Below are positions 46,424 through 61,228 of a stretch of DNA of 64,000 nucleotides, piece by piece; the first letter of the stretch is position 1; the number at the start of each line of letters is the position of its first letter. The notes under the pieces are model-generated. The model did no database searches and was not told the DNA's origin. It saw only the letters and a program-made list of their open reading frames with translations. Origin of the DNA: Gymnopus androsaceus JB14 (Eukaryota > Basidiomycota > Agaricomycetes > Agaricales > Omphalotaceae); NCBI GenBank assembly GCA_009733575.1, contig ML769457.1, positions 2,619 through 66,618 of the forward strand, in the 5' to 3' direction. Position numbers and translations under genes: made by a program.

Positions 46424-49400
46424 TTATTTCGCGACCTTCGCGTCTATTTTGTGGACGGTCTCGAGGAAGTCCAAGAGGGTGCTTGCGCTCCACGCCTGCG
46501 TGTTGCACGAGTCGCTGCAGTATTGACCATTTTCGTTCGTTAGTTCAGGAATTCCAGCCCAAGGATCATTTTGCAGGTGGTGACGGGAGGTGAGCAGTGC
46601 TTGATGAAGACGGTGAAGCGTAACTTTCAAATCCTACGATGGGAGTAGCAGCGTTCAGCTTCGTTTGGACATAGTTGGACGAAACCTCACTAACCTTTTT
46701 ACCAGCACCGACACGAGAATCAAAATCAAGGTAAGCGCGCAAAAAGTAACCTAATGGCCATCCCCACTCTGGACCCTGCGAGACCAACTATGGTCAACCA
46801 GGAACACAAACAGCGAAAATTGATACATACATTGTGATAGTTTAAGCCCTTGGCAATGGAAGCATCGGTAGAGTCGTTGGAGTTGTCGTAAACTGGCCGA
46901 TACTGCATGTCGCTGGGATCCAACGTCTTCATGCCCAAAGGCGAACGGAGTACCTTGTCCGCAAGTTGTAATGCCTGCAGACCGTGTTGAGGGTCGAACA
47001 GCTCGGGAGCGACGGTCATAGCGATCGGGAAGTTGGGACGGAACTGGTAATCAGACCACTCTCTACCGGCCCCAGAGCCGTAAACGTCCTTGTAGATGCC
47101 ACGACGATTTACCAACTTCGAATCCAGGTTGTATCTCGAGTCTTCAGTAGCATCTAAATTTCATCCAAGATCAGTGCCACCAAAATTGGGGCGTAAAAGA
47201 AGAAACCTACCGAGAGGAACGTAGTAGCATTTCTCGAATGACGCTTGGATGAGACCGGCCCATTCCTTGTATGTCACAAGTCGTTCTTTGCCGTCGACTA
47301 GAAATCTCACATCGGCGAAAACATTCCTGAGAATATCAAAACAACGCACCAGTAACCCGAACGCCTTCGAATGGGAACTTGCCCTTACTCGACAGCCCAT
47401 CCAACCAAGTTAGCGCGCTTTTCAGCAGACCTGTAATTTCAACAGGCGCCCCGTCTCGTGGAGTACCAGGCTGACCCTTGGTCCCAGCTTTCTGCGATTC
47501 ACCCATTTTGTCCATCCAAGTTCCGCAGTTGAAAGCGTTACCACCAGAGATCAATCCTGTCTTCCAATCGACGTCAATGTCAATGTTAAAGCCCTCTTCG
47601 CGCATCTGCATGTCGAGATTGGGGCCTGCGTTGTATTCTCTAAAGTGGATACCCTCGGCGTGACGCTGAAGGATTTCTTGTATGATCTCCGCAACGGTTG
47701 AAGAGTACGCGTAAGCCCGTTCGTCGTTCCACTCTACCCAGGTTTCGTCTTTGGGGAATCGACGAAGAACGTTTTCGGACAGCAAAGCGAGACCATCGGG
47801 GGCCATGTTGACGTAGTCTTGAATGTTTTGGACCATCCACCACGGAGAGTCACGGGAATTATATCTAGGTTTGTAGTCGTCAGAGAGGATATCGGTGAAG
47901 GTTTAGAAAAAACAAATCACCTTGGTTTGCGAACAGAGTCAAGCAAATTGGGAATCAAACCATGCTTCAAGGTAGAAGCAAAGGCAAGAATATGCTTCTT
48001 TGCGCCGTCAAAGTTGCCAGTAGTGAGGAATAAACCTCGAAGCGAGATAAACACGTCACGACCCCAGCACCTGGCCCATCCTGAAGCAAAGTGTGGAAGC
48101 CCAGCAGCGAGAGAGGGCGTAGGTTTGCTCGGGTCCAGAGAAGCCGAACCAACCAATCCGTACATTTGGACAGAACATAGAGCCAAGTCCTGAGTGAAAT
48201 TATGGCCAGTTGAGACGAATTCGGAAGACTGTTCAACTACTGAACGGCGAGCGGCTTTATATGCTTCCGAGATGACGAGAGCGAAGAATTTGGGGCGCAA
48301 GAACGGCGGGACGGTGGCCTTTACCCGATCGAAGCGTTCCTTGAACCATTGTGCTACTTTCTTGAGATCGGGCAAGCCCTCTACTTGGCTGTTAAGTCAA
48401 CGAAACATTAGAACGAAGCCTACAGTGCGCGAAGAGAAAGACGTACCTCAGTCGATCCTGGACATAATCCAAAGCCCATGTACCTTGTCGAAGATGTTCG
48501 CACAGTGGATGACCCAAGTCGTTGTGTTGCATTATATGACGAAGAGGGTGCATCCAACCCTCCAACCCACAGTAGGTCAACCGCCCGAGACCAGGAACGT
48601 CATACACTCCAAACTTGCCATTGGTCGCGTCACGTTCTTCACCATCGGCACGGTGTAGTGCGACATTGAGCTCTACCAGTCCAAGGTTCCCAAATACCTC
48701 CTGGGCTCCTGATACCATAAACTGCTCCAGGGCGGCGTCGTGCTCTTGCAAATGGGTTTCGAATACCATGATACTACCAGGAGGGAAGTATTCAGGAACG
48801 ACGATTTCCGAGTACGGGCTTTCAGCATCAAGACCTTGGGGAACCACCACGGGGGACATTTCGACGAGCTTGCTAGGCAGACCTTTGAGGGTTTTGGCAT
48901 CCGCAGGTAAATCGTACGACGAGATATCAATACTGGCGCCCATAATGAACTTGGCTCGAGTACGACGGAGTTTGATAGGAGAGACTGATGAGGCAAATGT
49001 TAGTCGGAAACGTAGGACAGGTCAGTCGGACGTACTGTAACCACGATCTTTCGAGCCCTTTGCAAATCCTGTATGGGCAACGAGTAGATAGCCTTTCTGC
49101 GTACCAGGCTGAACGCGGGAGAGAACAATGTACTAAAGAGAGGCAGAGTTAGGAAACAATCTTTGAATGTATAGGTGACTAAACATACATCGTTTTCTTG
49201 ATGAACATGACCTTCTTCGTATCCTCCCAAAACCATTTCCAGGTGTAACGAGTTCAGTACTCGTTTAACGCGCGCCACTCCGCTACCCTCTTCCAAGCCG
49301 GTGACTTCGTACTTTCTCTTCTCGCCGACGAGATTCAAAAGTTTGGGATAGAGGTCGTCAAACCCTTTAACCGAGCCTATAGCCGAGTAGCTAAAGGTAA

Positions 49401-51939
49401 CCAACGCGCCAGTAGATAGTGCATCCTCTGCCGATCTTTTGTGAAGAGGCGATTCGTTATCGTGTGTGAGATCGTATAGCAGAGCATGAGGCATTGAGCC
49501 GTTCAAGGGTGTTATGATTGCCTTGCGTACAGGACCTTTGCCAGTTGGAGACGGGATTTCCTCGATACTGGTCAAGCAGGCGCCGTCCATGGAACCTATC
49601 TCGCGAGTGTTAGTGTCATAGTCACGAGACCACAGTGCACATACTCACCAACAGGTTTACCAACTCCGTGACGATACAACAGCCTGGAATACTCCTTGGC
49701 ATCCCACCCGTTGTAGCTTTCACGAACGAGACTATTGATTCCTAGCTTCTTGACGAATAACAAGTCCATTTCTTCGCTGCCAGTGAACAATTCTGCGCAG
49801 ACATAGAGATCTGGATTTACAACGCGAGCGGCATCCAGCATCGATACACCGACATGTAAAGGCGTCGAATGGCAATTGTCGATGCGGAATCCATCGAAGC
49901 TCGCCGCAAGGGATGTGACATAGGAAGTCATATGAGACCAAAGCCAAGGGTTGTCTTCGGGTCCTGAGCCGTATCGAAGTTTGACACAGTCACCCCAGAC
50001 AATAACCTCACGCTTAAGATACGCCTTGGAGGGAAGGAGTGCAAAATTCTGTAGAGGGTCGGCAGCCCAGATCCAACCATTGTTAGCGAGTGAGTAAACC
50101 AAAGGATCCGAGTCGGGTGAGGGTCCACATCGCGTGAAGTAACTCTCTACAAGAGGGTTCCTAAACAACAGTCAGTCAGTCGGCCAATGAATAGATATGT
50201 AGCTGACCCACGTTTTGGAAATCTCGCCCAATTTAGGCCCATTCGCGTCCAACCTAGCGTAAGTAAGTCGATTCTTGACATTGCTAACGGCAATCCTCGT
50301 GTCCTCTTCCCACTCTTCGTAGAGAGGGACGTTGAGAACATCAACAACGCGCACCCAAGCGTCTGCAAGAGCATCCGGATCTGATAGCTCAACGAAGGCA
50401 GCCTGAATGAACCCAGCTGCTGCCCTAGCTTCGGAATGTACGCCGAATCTGGACGCAAGCTCTCCGCGACCAAGCAGTAAACTCGATCCACGTAAGATCT
50501 CAGCGAGTTCTGTTACTGGTTTTCCTGCGACGGAGACGCCAGACCAAGGGGTGGCCTTGTTCGAGGTTAACACGGCTTTGATCGAATCCTTCTCCCGCAC
50601 GACGTCGAGTACGTAGTACTGCCACAATTTGAGCTCTTTCACGAGGGTTTGGAAGGCCCCCATCAGAGCGTCGACATCTTCTTGAGAACGAACAATAGAC
50701 GGAAGCCCTCTGGATGACAGAGAACTAGAGAATTCAATCATAGCGGTGTCAAGCTCGAGCGCAGGAGTGAGATGAGGAGAATTCGCGGGGCTAAAACCTA
50801 TATCAAAGCATTCAGTAATATAAAAAGAAAAGGCGAAAGAAGAATTGCGTACCGGATTCAGGATGCTCTGCCAACCAAGGACTATCGTTCGCGGTATGGT
50901 TCAAAACAACATCGGTCAGGCTGAGCAATCCGTACTCTTCTCGGGCGACTTTGAGGATAGCTTCTACTTTAGCTCTCCCTCCGTCAGCCTCTCGCGTTTC
51001 GTCGAACATGTTCGGGTCGTATTTAAACTGATCACGAATCGAGTAAGGGCTGTCGCTTTCGCCTCGCTCTTGCAAGGGTGTATAATGCAGCATCGTGTAT
51101 CCACGATCTTTGGCTTCAGTGAAGTGTTTCTTCCACTCGGACAAGGGACCCATCCACTTGGACACGACGGTCAGAATGGATAGACCATCAAGAGGCAGAT
51201 CAACGGTGTCTTGTTGGAGAACAGCACCCGACTTGGGAGGAAGAGGAGCGAGCTCGGGAGACAGTATAGGAGAGCGACCTTTGATGCGAAGAACCGGATC
51301 TATGTTGAAATAGCCTTCACGGCCCTTGACACGCTGGTTGGGCATCTCGCCATCGTACTCGACCCAAAAGACGAACGCGCCAGCATGAGAGATGGGCAAA
51401 TCGACTTGAATTGGTTTCGAAAAGTCCGAAGGAAGCCTGAAACAATCGTTAATAAAGATATATGCGTGACAAACGCGGGCAACGCGGGTAGCAACACGTA
51501 CTTGCGCTCTGTGAAACGCGCTCGGTCGAATTTGCCGCCATCAAGAGGGAAATTGGTCTTGAACACGCCGTTCATGGAGGCGGGCGTACCGGCATCAATA
51601 GATACGCGAAGGATGTATGGAACATAAGCGGGAGGAAGGCGAATATACTGTGTAAAAAGATCAGAATAGAAGCCAAAGACGCGTCAAAAAGAAACTAACC
51701 GAGCGATCCTTGTGGGGTCCACCGTCATTGTCGAGACGGAGCTCGTAGACCTTCAAAGGCGTTTCACCTTGAGCTACGGGCGACTGGAAGAACTCGATAC
51801 CCTCATCGGCGGGCGTCTTGGGCGTGACGGGCGAGATTGGACTAGTACCAGCGCTCGACGTTGGAGACGACTTGTTACTGGAACCAGGAATAGAGACGGA
51901 AGGTTTGCTCTTAGAGTTGGCTTTACGACCTTTACCCAT
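46424..51939 (-). CDS. GDB1: Glycogen debranching enzyme (4-alpha-glucanotransferase / amylo-1,6-glucosidase)
   Basis: Fourteen exons (from 51939: 51939-51700, 51647-51502, 51436-50853, 50797-50212, 50160-49649, 49595-49189, 49132-49036, 48984-48447, 48388-47921, 47864-47350, 47297-47211, 47153-46831, 46775-46695, 46633-46424) join in frame to 1597 codons, the normal size. After a low-complexity Ser/Pro head (about residues 1-45) comes the GH13-like transferase domain: DVVLNHTA near 305, nucleophile Asp at about 613 in FRIDNCH, acid/base Glu at about 642 in CAELFTG. The C-terminal GH133 glucosidase domain has [10 protein letters not shown] near 1145 and GPEWGWP near 1502. The enzyme moves maltosyl/maltotriosyl blocks and then removes the 1,6-linked glucose in cytosolic glycogen breakdown. 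No frame breaks seen. The coordinates are hand-spliced; individual introns could be off by a few bases. Confidence 0.95.
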
Positions 51940-52554
51940 TGCAAAAATTGAAGAAAAGAATGGGCGAGATGATGGAAGTTGAGAAAGAAGAGGTATTCGC
52001 GAATTTAAACTGTAGAGAAGATGATGATGTCATCATCTGATTTTGAACTTGGCGCTTATTTTGTTCTTCTTTGGATGGTGATTGGATGGTGACGAATGTA
52101 ATTGAGAGCATGTACTACCCTCAAATACTTGAGGGATCGTAAGTACTCTGCGTTCTCTCAATCTCTGACGAAAATTTATGGGGTCCAGCTAGCTTTCAGG
52201 GACAATGATCGAAATCAGAGGACTACCATGATCTATCATCTAATCGGGCTTCGTGGTCAGTAAAGTATGTGTTGGAAGCTGGATGGGTCTTGGTTGCGGC
52301 ACTCGTGTATACCGCATGCACGTTGGTATTCAATCTCTAACTCTGACTATTGGCTCTTTCCAACGGCATAACCACCTCGAAGCCCTAGGCTCGACCCGAG
52401 TATTCATTCTTCTTACACTGGGCATCTAACGTTAAATTGGTTTAAAGATTCCTCGGCTTTACATTATCATCCTCACTACTATAAATGTCTCGCAATGCAA
52501 GCCCGAACTATTCACTACGCTTTGCTGACATCCTAACCTTTTTACCAGTTGAAA
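51940..52554. promoter_or_regulatory. Intergenic region, divergent promoters
   Basis: Lies between the start of the debranching enzyme (minus) and the start of the next gene (plus), so it should hold both promoters. A CT-rich leader of pyrimidine character precedes the ATG at 52555 (CTAACCTTTTTACCAG). No specific site recognised. Confidence 0.5.
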
Positions 52555-53693
52555 ATGTTTAATCACAATTTCGGCAAACGTGAATCGCGCAAATTCATCG
52601 ATCTGCTGCTCGACTCGACTAACAAGTGGACCAATATCGACGCTGGGAAAAACATTCGTGTCAGTAACCTTATTGAACCCGTCAATCAAAGGTGATTCAC
52701 GTTGCAAACAGGTCGGGGACTTTGGTACTATCGATCCTTCCACTGGAGATTTTCTCATCGATGGAAACCTCTACGACTTGACTGAGACCCGGGACATTAT
52801 GTCCAAGTATCCCGTCCAATCAACACCTAAAGTCCAAATCGAAAAATACTCATCAGACGCCGTTAAAGAGTTGGGCTTCTCACCTAAAGTATCTGCGGGA
52901 TTGTGCGTATTTTTCCTCAGATGACATGCGCTAACTAACAAAAACATCTATCTATTATATAGCCAACCCGTTGCTGATATCAGCTTCGAAGCCAGCTGGG
53001 AATTCAGTCGAGATCGAGGTGCCCTCCTCGTCCTTACCTCCGCCCACACCGAATACATACGTGGATTCCCTACCGCCGCATTCATTGCCAATCCTCAGAT
53101 TACTGCACTATTGAAAAAGAAGGTCATATGCACTGACGTCACGTCTTGCCCTGCATTCTGCTTGTACCTCTCCAATTCCAGTTAGTTCCTTGAATATGGT
53201 CTTTTTTCTCGAGCAGTTTACAGTGCTAACTGGGAATCATGACAGAAACCCACGCATTCAAAATCTCCTTCGAGGCATCGGTTCCCATCGCCGCAGCCGT
53301 GCCTGGAGTCACTGCTGGCGGAGGACTCGGTACCAACTGGAAGTTTCAGTGGTGCGCAAGGAATTATCAAACAAGGCGCCAATCCGGAACCAGTCTTCCA
53401 CCCTCTCTTCTCCTTGAAAGCCATCAGGTGGGAGGGACTCGGTTCCGTTGTTCGTGGCGAGAAACCTACCGAATTGGAAGATGAATCAATGTGAGCGACG
53501 GATACTATGCTCGAAAATCAGTGACTGAATCAGATGGATGTATAGCATGGATGATGTGCAAAAACCATGGAAAGATCTCGATAACGAGGGAGAGCAGATT
53601 TGGGTACCTGTAGATAGTGGTGCTCCTCTGGTGAGTCGTGTTTGTCTATACCGGCTTGATCAATGGTTGAATTTCAATTGTTCATAGGCTTGA
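52555..53693 (+). CDS. Conserved fungal protein of unknown function, with a one-base frame break
   Basis: Exons 52555-52659, 52712-52902, 52963-53180, 53246-53490, 53546-53630, 53688-53693. Product of about 276 residues: VGDFGTIDPSTGDFLIDGN (residues 36-54), a WEFSRDRGALLVL segment, CTDVTSCPAFCLYLSNS, AAVPGVTAGGGLGTNWKF, then FHPLFSLKAIRWEGLG and an acidic C-terminus PWKDLDNEGEQIWVPV. It belongs to a family I recognise from agaricomycete genomes (VGDFG ... GALLVM ... PGVTAGGG) without a known function. Exon 4 has one extra base in the TTT run at 53344-53346; without it the exon phases and the family pattern fit exactly. The break may be a sequencing error. Confidence 0.75.
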
Positions 53694-54304
53694 GTATTTT
53701 TTTTGAACTTGTGTATCTCGATTATAACTAGACTTCAATGAAACACGCATATTGATATGTTCGTTCAAGTTCATTCATAGCCAAAACATCTTACCAGTGT
53801 CAATGTTACAAGAACCCTCATTCAAGTTGCGGCTACATTAGTCGTCTCATGATACCACGCACTACTCCTCGATACTAATGACATGTCTTCGAATTTCGGA
53901 CCCGTTTCAAGCTTGAGCAATGACAACTTGACCCATTTACTCCCCTCTGCTTTGTCAATAACACCATTTCCTTCCTCCACCGACATCGAGACAGAATAAT
54001 GGCGTCCTGTTACAGGACTTCTGAGAGCTCGCGCGCTTATTGCCCTTTTCAAGCTTGATGTTTCAGGCATGTTATTCGTCAACGTGCTAAAGCTGTACTT
54101 ACCGGCGAATTCCAGCGCTGTCCGGGTAACAACCATCATCATATACATAATGAAACACTTCCGATGTAAATACATACAGTAGCTCCGGTCTTGGAACACA
54201 TAGCGTAACGCCAAAATTACACTCAGCCCAATGATAAAACAATCTACAATTTAAATCATAAATTAAATAATAAAAACGAATGAAGATACGGAAACAGTAG
54301 TGTT
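53694..54304. other. Intergenic region, convergent 3' ends
   Basis: Between the 3' ends of the plus-strand gene and the MAP kinase. A 130-codon minus ORF (53822-54214) is open here; it has no recognisable domain and lies in a 3'-3' gap, so I do not call it a gene. Confidence 0.4.
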
Positions 54305-55902
<1,598 letters not shown>

Positions 55903-56785
55903 GCTTATCGACGGAAAGGGATCGAGGAGAAGGGACAGAGCCTCGGTGAACAGAAGGGAAACGAAAAGAACGGCTGTACGAAGGGAGGGAACGTTCGAAC
56001 GGGAGCAAACAGATATCTGGGGAATCCTTATATATAGTAATTAATAATTATACCCGATAGCAGGTCTGACCTAAAGTGTATAGGTCAGAAAACCCTGTCA
56101 AATCGTGATGCCGGCGCCCGACTAACGGTTGTTGTAGCGATGATTTGTTGATGGAATCATGAATGTACGATGTTGCTTTGGATTTGGACTGATTTATTTA
56201 CTGGTCTATAAAAACTGTATATGAATACAATCTAAAAGAATATCTAAGAGAATACAAAGTAAAGGGCATACCGATTGTGGACTATTTCTTTCCATATAGT
56301 ATATGATATGATGCATATATGCAAAGTTCCTGTCGACGTCAATCGCGCGCTATCGCGCGGGTCCAAATTGAAGTAGTTCCGCTGGACTGCCGCTGGCCTG
56401 CTCTGGAGCCGTTGCTGTTCTCCTCATCATTTGCTCTGTAGTAGCAGAAGTAAGACGTCTTCAGACATTCATTTCCATACTATCTGAAGACGTCTCCATA
56501 CTGTATCTCAGCATATCCTCCAGCTCACGATGTCAGGAAAAGCTATTTCAGTGATGTCAAGACTCGGAATCAGGCAAATTTCATTGCAGGCCTGTGTAGA
56601 TATGTTGACCCTGGAGAAGGCGGTCTTAGGTGGTCTTGCAGTCTATAGTGAGCTCAGATTGACAGATTGAAAGTATTGAGTGTTTCTTGGGTAAAAAGGA
56701 AGGGGGAGGAGAGGCAAGAAAGAACTGCTCAGATAAAAATTAAGATCCACGTATTGATACTGTTACTTCATGTGACCTTAGCAAC
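55903..56785. other. Intergenic region with an inverted repeat
   Basis: MAP kinase promoter side and the region before tRNA-Met. AGACGTCTTCAGA (56453-56465) and its inverse TCTGAAGACGTCT (56483-56495) form a perfect 13-base inverted repeat around a 17-base loop. A GCGCGCTATCGCGCG palindrome-like stretch lies at 56345-56359. No gene seen. Confidence 0.6.
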
Positions 56786-56881
56786 GCTTCCTTAGCTCAG
56801 TCGGTAGAGCGCCAGTCTCATAGCTGAGTAGTGTTGCACTACGTTATCTGGAGGTCGCAAGTTCGAGCCTTGCAGGGAGCA
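56786..56881 (+). tRNA. tRNA-Met (elongator, anticodon CAT), with intron
   Basis: Acceptor stem GCTTCCT pairs with AGGGAGC; D-arm TAGCTCAGTCGGTAGAGC; anticodon stem CCAGT...TCTGG around CTCATAA with anticodon CAT; T-arm GCAAGTTCGAGCCTTGC. An intron of about 23 bases interrupts the loop after the base following the anticodon. The sequence resembles eukaryotic elongator rather than initiator tRNA-Met. Confidence 0.9.
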
Positions 56882-57050
56882 CTCAATAAAGTGAGTCATA
56901 GCTTTTGCTTAGAGGTATTAGCACAGTCGTAACTTTTCGATTAGATTTTTATTGTTGACATTTCAGCCATCAGTTCTATCAACTGCTATACGCTTTACAT
57001 TTATTCATGGCACAAACTTTACGGTATAAGAAACATTGTATTTAAACCAA
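56882..57050. other. Short intergenic gap
   Basis: Between tRNA-Met and the 3' end of the glycosyltransferase gene. Nothing recognised. Confidence 0.4.
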
Positions 57051-59473
57051 TCACCCATCTCTAGCGCTACCTCCATGAAGCCCGAGTTCGACCTGGCGAA
57101 CTATACCCGTCTCGTACAGCATATGCAACGTTACGGGTGCCCCGGTAAGATTGAGAATTGGTAGTGACGTCCAGTCAGGAAGTGATCCCCTAGGCAAATC
57201 AAGCAGTGCGACTCCACGTCCGTCCGATCCACCGGTAAGCTTCATCAACGGCACAGAAAACGACTCTCTTTTCTCCTTTGAGCGAATCTTCACATGTGAG
57301 CCCACCTCCAAGTGGTTGGTTGAAAGCGAAACATATTGAGGAAAGTTGGGATAGAGCATGACGTATCCCCGAAGGTAGACCAGCTCTATAAAGTACTTCT
57401 TCCACGACATTTTCCACTGGTTCGAGCGAACGTTAGGAACGACGACCTGTGTGAGGTTGAAAACCTCTTCAGAGAAGCGCGTAGTAAGGTAGTCGTGAAA
57501 TTCCATCCAATGCTCAGGGAAATATACGGCACCCCAGCTACATGGAATTTGGGAGAGATATGGAGTGAAGGGATGCGCGCCAGCGGAAAGTAGAATGTGC
57601 GAGGCGTTGAATGGACGTCTCCCAGCCACGTCAAGCTCGAGATTCTTCGGCTGGTACAAACTGATTCCAAACATTTGCGGTATCTTCCCTCGGTTTGGAC
57701 CATATCTGCGAGCAGTTAACTGCATTAGTAAAGCCTCCTCATAAAGTCCGGGTAGAAACCATCACCTGTAGCGAAGAAGCGCCATCTTAATCCAAGCGTA
57801 GAACAAGGGAGACAGTTCAACGTCATCTTCCAGTAGCACACCGTAAGAATTGTTGGAATGCGGGAACCAAGATTCGGCGATAGCGGTGAGCAGCCCACCA
57901 TGAATAATCGCGATGATGCACAAACATACTACCGTGATCCCAGCGAAAATTCTTGACCATGTTCATCGTTTCCAGATCGCTAGATTGCTCGAGGTTGACC
58001 CGTAGATTAACCGTATCGCCGTAGAACCGTGCTTCAGATATGGACCCCAATAGTCGAGACAGAGACTGTGGCCGATCTTTCGTGATGATGGTCAGAGTTA
58101 CTTCGGGAACATTCCACTCTGCTTGAATCAGTAAAGAAACGCGATAGACAATGGAAGAGCTCACCTTGCCATTCGTGAGATGTGAGAGCACCCATCCAGC
58201 TAGAGTGTTCCAAGTCTGCTCGAGGGATACGAATCACTCGAGCGCTTGAACATCCTTCAAAGGACTCGGTGGTTTCCGAGAAGGTAATGATGATTCCGGG
58301 GTTTTCCTCGGCTTCGTTGAGCCATGTAGCAGGAGACTCGTGGGCGGACAAGACTCTATAGGATAGTGTACAAAGATGATGCTCCAAAAAACGACTTTCG
58401 GGCGATCTTTGAGTTTCTTCATGCTGATACAAGGCGATATGAAGAGTGTGGCCACTTCTCTCAAGGCGACACGCGACTGGAGCGAACAATTTTAAGTCAT
58501 TGACGTCCAAAAGTACGATACCAAAAATCATAGGTGTATCGTCCAACAAGATTTCATCGGAAGCAATGTCGGAGGAAGAAGTCCACTCGTCAAATAGTGA
58601 ATCAGAATCTATCCCGGAGCGGAGCATTTCCAAGACGGGCTGCTGCTCCTTCAAAGTGCACCAGTTCATGTCTTGCTTGGTCTGTGAGGATCGAGAAAGG
58701 ACTATCCCCCCACCCCAAATGTCAAGGCTAGAGAGGTAAGCGCCAAAGGCAGGCCATGATCTAGCGTGTTCACCAGCATGCGAAGCTAAGGAGACTGGCA
58801 TGACGAAAGGCGGAACGAGATAAGACGCTTTTCGAGGAGAGTCGGACGGAGATATGCAAGATGTATTATGTGATAGCCATACACCTCTTGGTCCTAGCGG
58901 TAATGGTGTTGGAGGAGGGTTGAGAAGAACGTGTTGAATCTCGTTATCTAGTCTTCCGAGACCTTCCTCATCAAGAATGAGAAGCCAGTCCGTTGAAGAA
59001 GTGACAGCGGCCTGCAAGAGCGCCTCGCTTTCACTTAGCGTATTTTTCCATGACCGAATAGAGCATTGGATGTGTTTGGAAAATTCAATCTGTGACATTA
59101 TGGTAAAAAGGTTGGAGCGTAAGCTGGGAGTGATATGATCTTGGGATACAAGGAGGATTTCGCGGAGGTGCACGGACGCGGTGTCCGGGTGAACGATAGC
59201 TTCAAGAATGTAGCGCAAGCGAGGAAGAGAATTCTGCGTTACAGGAAGAACAGCGGTGAGCGAGTGTTCCTGAATTAACGATGCATTTCCAGAGCTAAAT
59301 GTAAGCTCAGAATCGAAACTATTGATAGATGAGCGACCAAGTTCGAGAAGTGCTTGAGCATTTGAGAGATTGTTTGTTTTGTCTTCGGTCGAATTTCCGG
59401 GTGCACGTAGATACAGAAAGAGAAACACGCAGAATGAGCCACAAAAACACCACCGAAGGATACTTGGAGACAT
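57051..59473 (-). CDS. Type II membrane glycosyltransferase (family 2-like), with a one-base frame break
   Basis: Exons 59473-58165, 58121-57766, 57705-57051, about 772 residues. I use the ATG at 59473 (MSPSILRWCF), directly before one membrane segment (CFCGSFCVFLFLYL, residues about 9-22), giving a short cytosolic tail and a lumenal body; an upstream in-frame ATG at 59533 is possible. The GT-A-like catalytic part starts at TLTIITKDRPQSLSRLLGSI and has an acidic LLEDDVELSPLFYAW motif (metal/nucleotide site) and then PCSWGAVYFPEHW and SWKKYFIELVYLRGYVML. The donor and acceptor sugars are unknown. Exon 2 has one extra base near 57908-57912, between VHHR and IIHGGL. The gene diverges from the GDP-mannose transporter 140 bases away, which fits a shared Golgi role (inference). 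Confidence 0.85.
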
Positions 59474-59613
59474 AACTTCGTAGTGGAACTTGGCAAGAAG
59501 CAATAAGCGCTGGCGAGTTGTGGCGCGCGCCAATTTCGTTACTTCGTCTCCAACTCTTTCCTGGTCTTGAACGGAATCGCTCTTTTTTTCTACCCCATTA
59601 ATTTTTGCACGTT
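59474..59613. promoter_or_regulatory. Short bidirectional promoter
   Basis: Only 140 bases separate the chosen glycosyltransferase start from the transporter start, so both genes probably share a promoter. A T-rich run (59582-59589) lies just upstream of the transporter ATG. No defined binding site recognised. Confidence 0.55.
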
Positions 59614-61228
59614 ATGGCAAGTTCCAGTGCAACTCCTCCTCCCGAACAAGATGCTGCAGAGCTTAAAAAGGCGTTGGCAACTGGCGGCGGACCATCATCA
59701 TCAGAACAAAATGTGCAGCTCTCTGCAGGTGCGTAGACATTTCGGCTCTCTGAACGTCTTAAACTGATTATTTCTCTAAATAGTTCCTCCTATCGTTTGT
59801 TATTGTTTTGCTTCTATCCTTATGACCGTAATAAATAAAGTGCGTGCCCCAAAATTTCACGCTTCGCGTACTAATTCCTAACTGTAGTTTGTCGTGTCGG
59901 GAGCCAACTTTTCCATGAACTTTCTGCTGCTGTGTATACAGTCGTCTGTGTGTATAGGTGCTGTCACAATCGTAAAAAGATTGGGTATCATTTCGTTCCG
60001 AGATTTCGACTGGAAAGACGCGAAAGCGTGGTTTCCGATATCCTTCATGCTGGTAGACTCAAGCGTTATAGTTTGCCAACGTCAACTGATCATTCCCCAT
60101 AGGTCCTGGTGATATACACAGGCTCCAAAAGCTTGGTAAGTTTGTGCCGATACATCTGTCCTTGCTGTTAATGAACGTACTCTTAGCAATTTCTGAGCAT
60201 TCCGGTATACACCATCTTCAAGAATCTGACCATTATCTTGATTGTGAGCTTATTATGCGTGCGATTATCTGCTCGACTCTCAACATGTTATGATCAGGCT
60301 TACGGAGAGGTTCTGTGGTTCGGAGGCAAAGTTACTGGGCTTACCTTTGTGTCCTTCATCTTCATGGTATAGTCTAATCTTTCGTGCATAAAATCTAATC
60401 TCTCATCGACATTTACCTTCAGGTCTTCTCCTCTGTTATTGCTGCATGGTCCGACGTTTCGACCGCAATGAACGATGCAATTCCAAACGCTGGAATGGGT
60501 TCTGGCTTTAGTTCCTTACACGACGTAACGGGCGTAGTTCAAAGACTGAATATTGGATACTTCTGGATGCTCTTTAACTGTTTAGCGAGCGCTTCATATG
60601 TAAGTTGCGGCGGAAAACGCGTGCGGGATGACGTCTAAATGAAAAACCCACCTTAGGTACTTACAATGCGTAAACGCATTAAAGCTACAGGGTTTTCGGA
60701 TTGGGATTCGATGTTTTACGCGAACCTCCTTTCCATCCCTGTACTCGCTCTCTTTTCAATTGTAGCAGAAGACTGGGGAACTGAGAATTTGAACCGCAAC
60801 TTGTGAGTGGCCGTCCTATCTTTTGTACTTGGACCTGATATCTATTGTGTCTGAAGCCCTCCAGAAACTCGAAGTTTTCTCCTGATGGCGATAGCGTTCT
60901 CTGGGGCAGCAGCAGTCGGTATATCGTACACCACTGCTTGGTGTGTACGAGTTACGAGCAGCACAACCTACAGGTATGCGGGATGTCTATGCACATTGAT
61001 GCTTTTCTAACTCGGCTTAATAGCATGGTAGGTGCGCTCAACAAGCTTCCCGTTGCAGCGTCTGGTATGCTGTTCTTTGGGGATGCTGTCACATTTGGAT
61101 CAGTTTCTGCGATTGGTGTAGGATTCTTCGCAGGTTTACTGTACGCTGTGGCCAAAAACAATCAAAAGAAGACGGAAAGTCGCATGCAATCCGAAGGAAT
61201 GATACCTTTGGCGACTCGGAAACCATGA
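59614..61228 (+). CDS. VRG4: GDP-mannose transporter (Vrg4/GMT type)
   Basis: Ten exons (59614-59728, 59784-59839, 59888-60052, 60103-60135, 60187-60243, 60298-60366, 60423-60599, 60657-60802, 60857-60973, 61024-61228) give 379 residues with no frame break, the usual length. About ten membrane segments can be seen, beginning [16 protein letters not shown]. The family signature GALNKLP, which contacts GDP-mannose, is at about residues 313-319, followed by [14 protein letters not shown] and a lysine-rich cytosolic tail (NNQKK). It exchanges cytosolic GDP-mannose for GMP into the Golgi lumen to feed mannosylation. Confidence 0.95.

Noticed and set aside
46424..51939. Many plus-strand ORFs (for example 47819-48193, 48194-48658, 48615-49040, 51211-51627)
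   Set aside because: All are antisense to the debranching enzyme exons and have no independent support.
53822..54214. 130-codon minus-strand ORF between the unknown-function gene and the MAP kinase
   Set aside because: No recognisable domain, in a convergent 3' gap, and not flanked by convincing splice sites.
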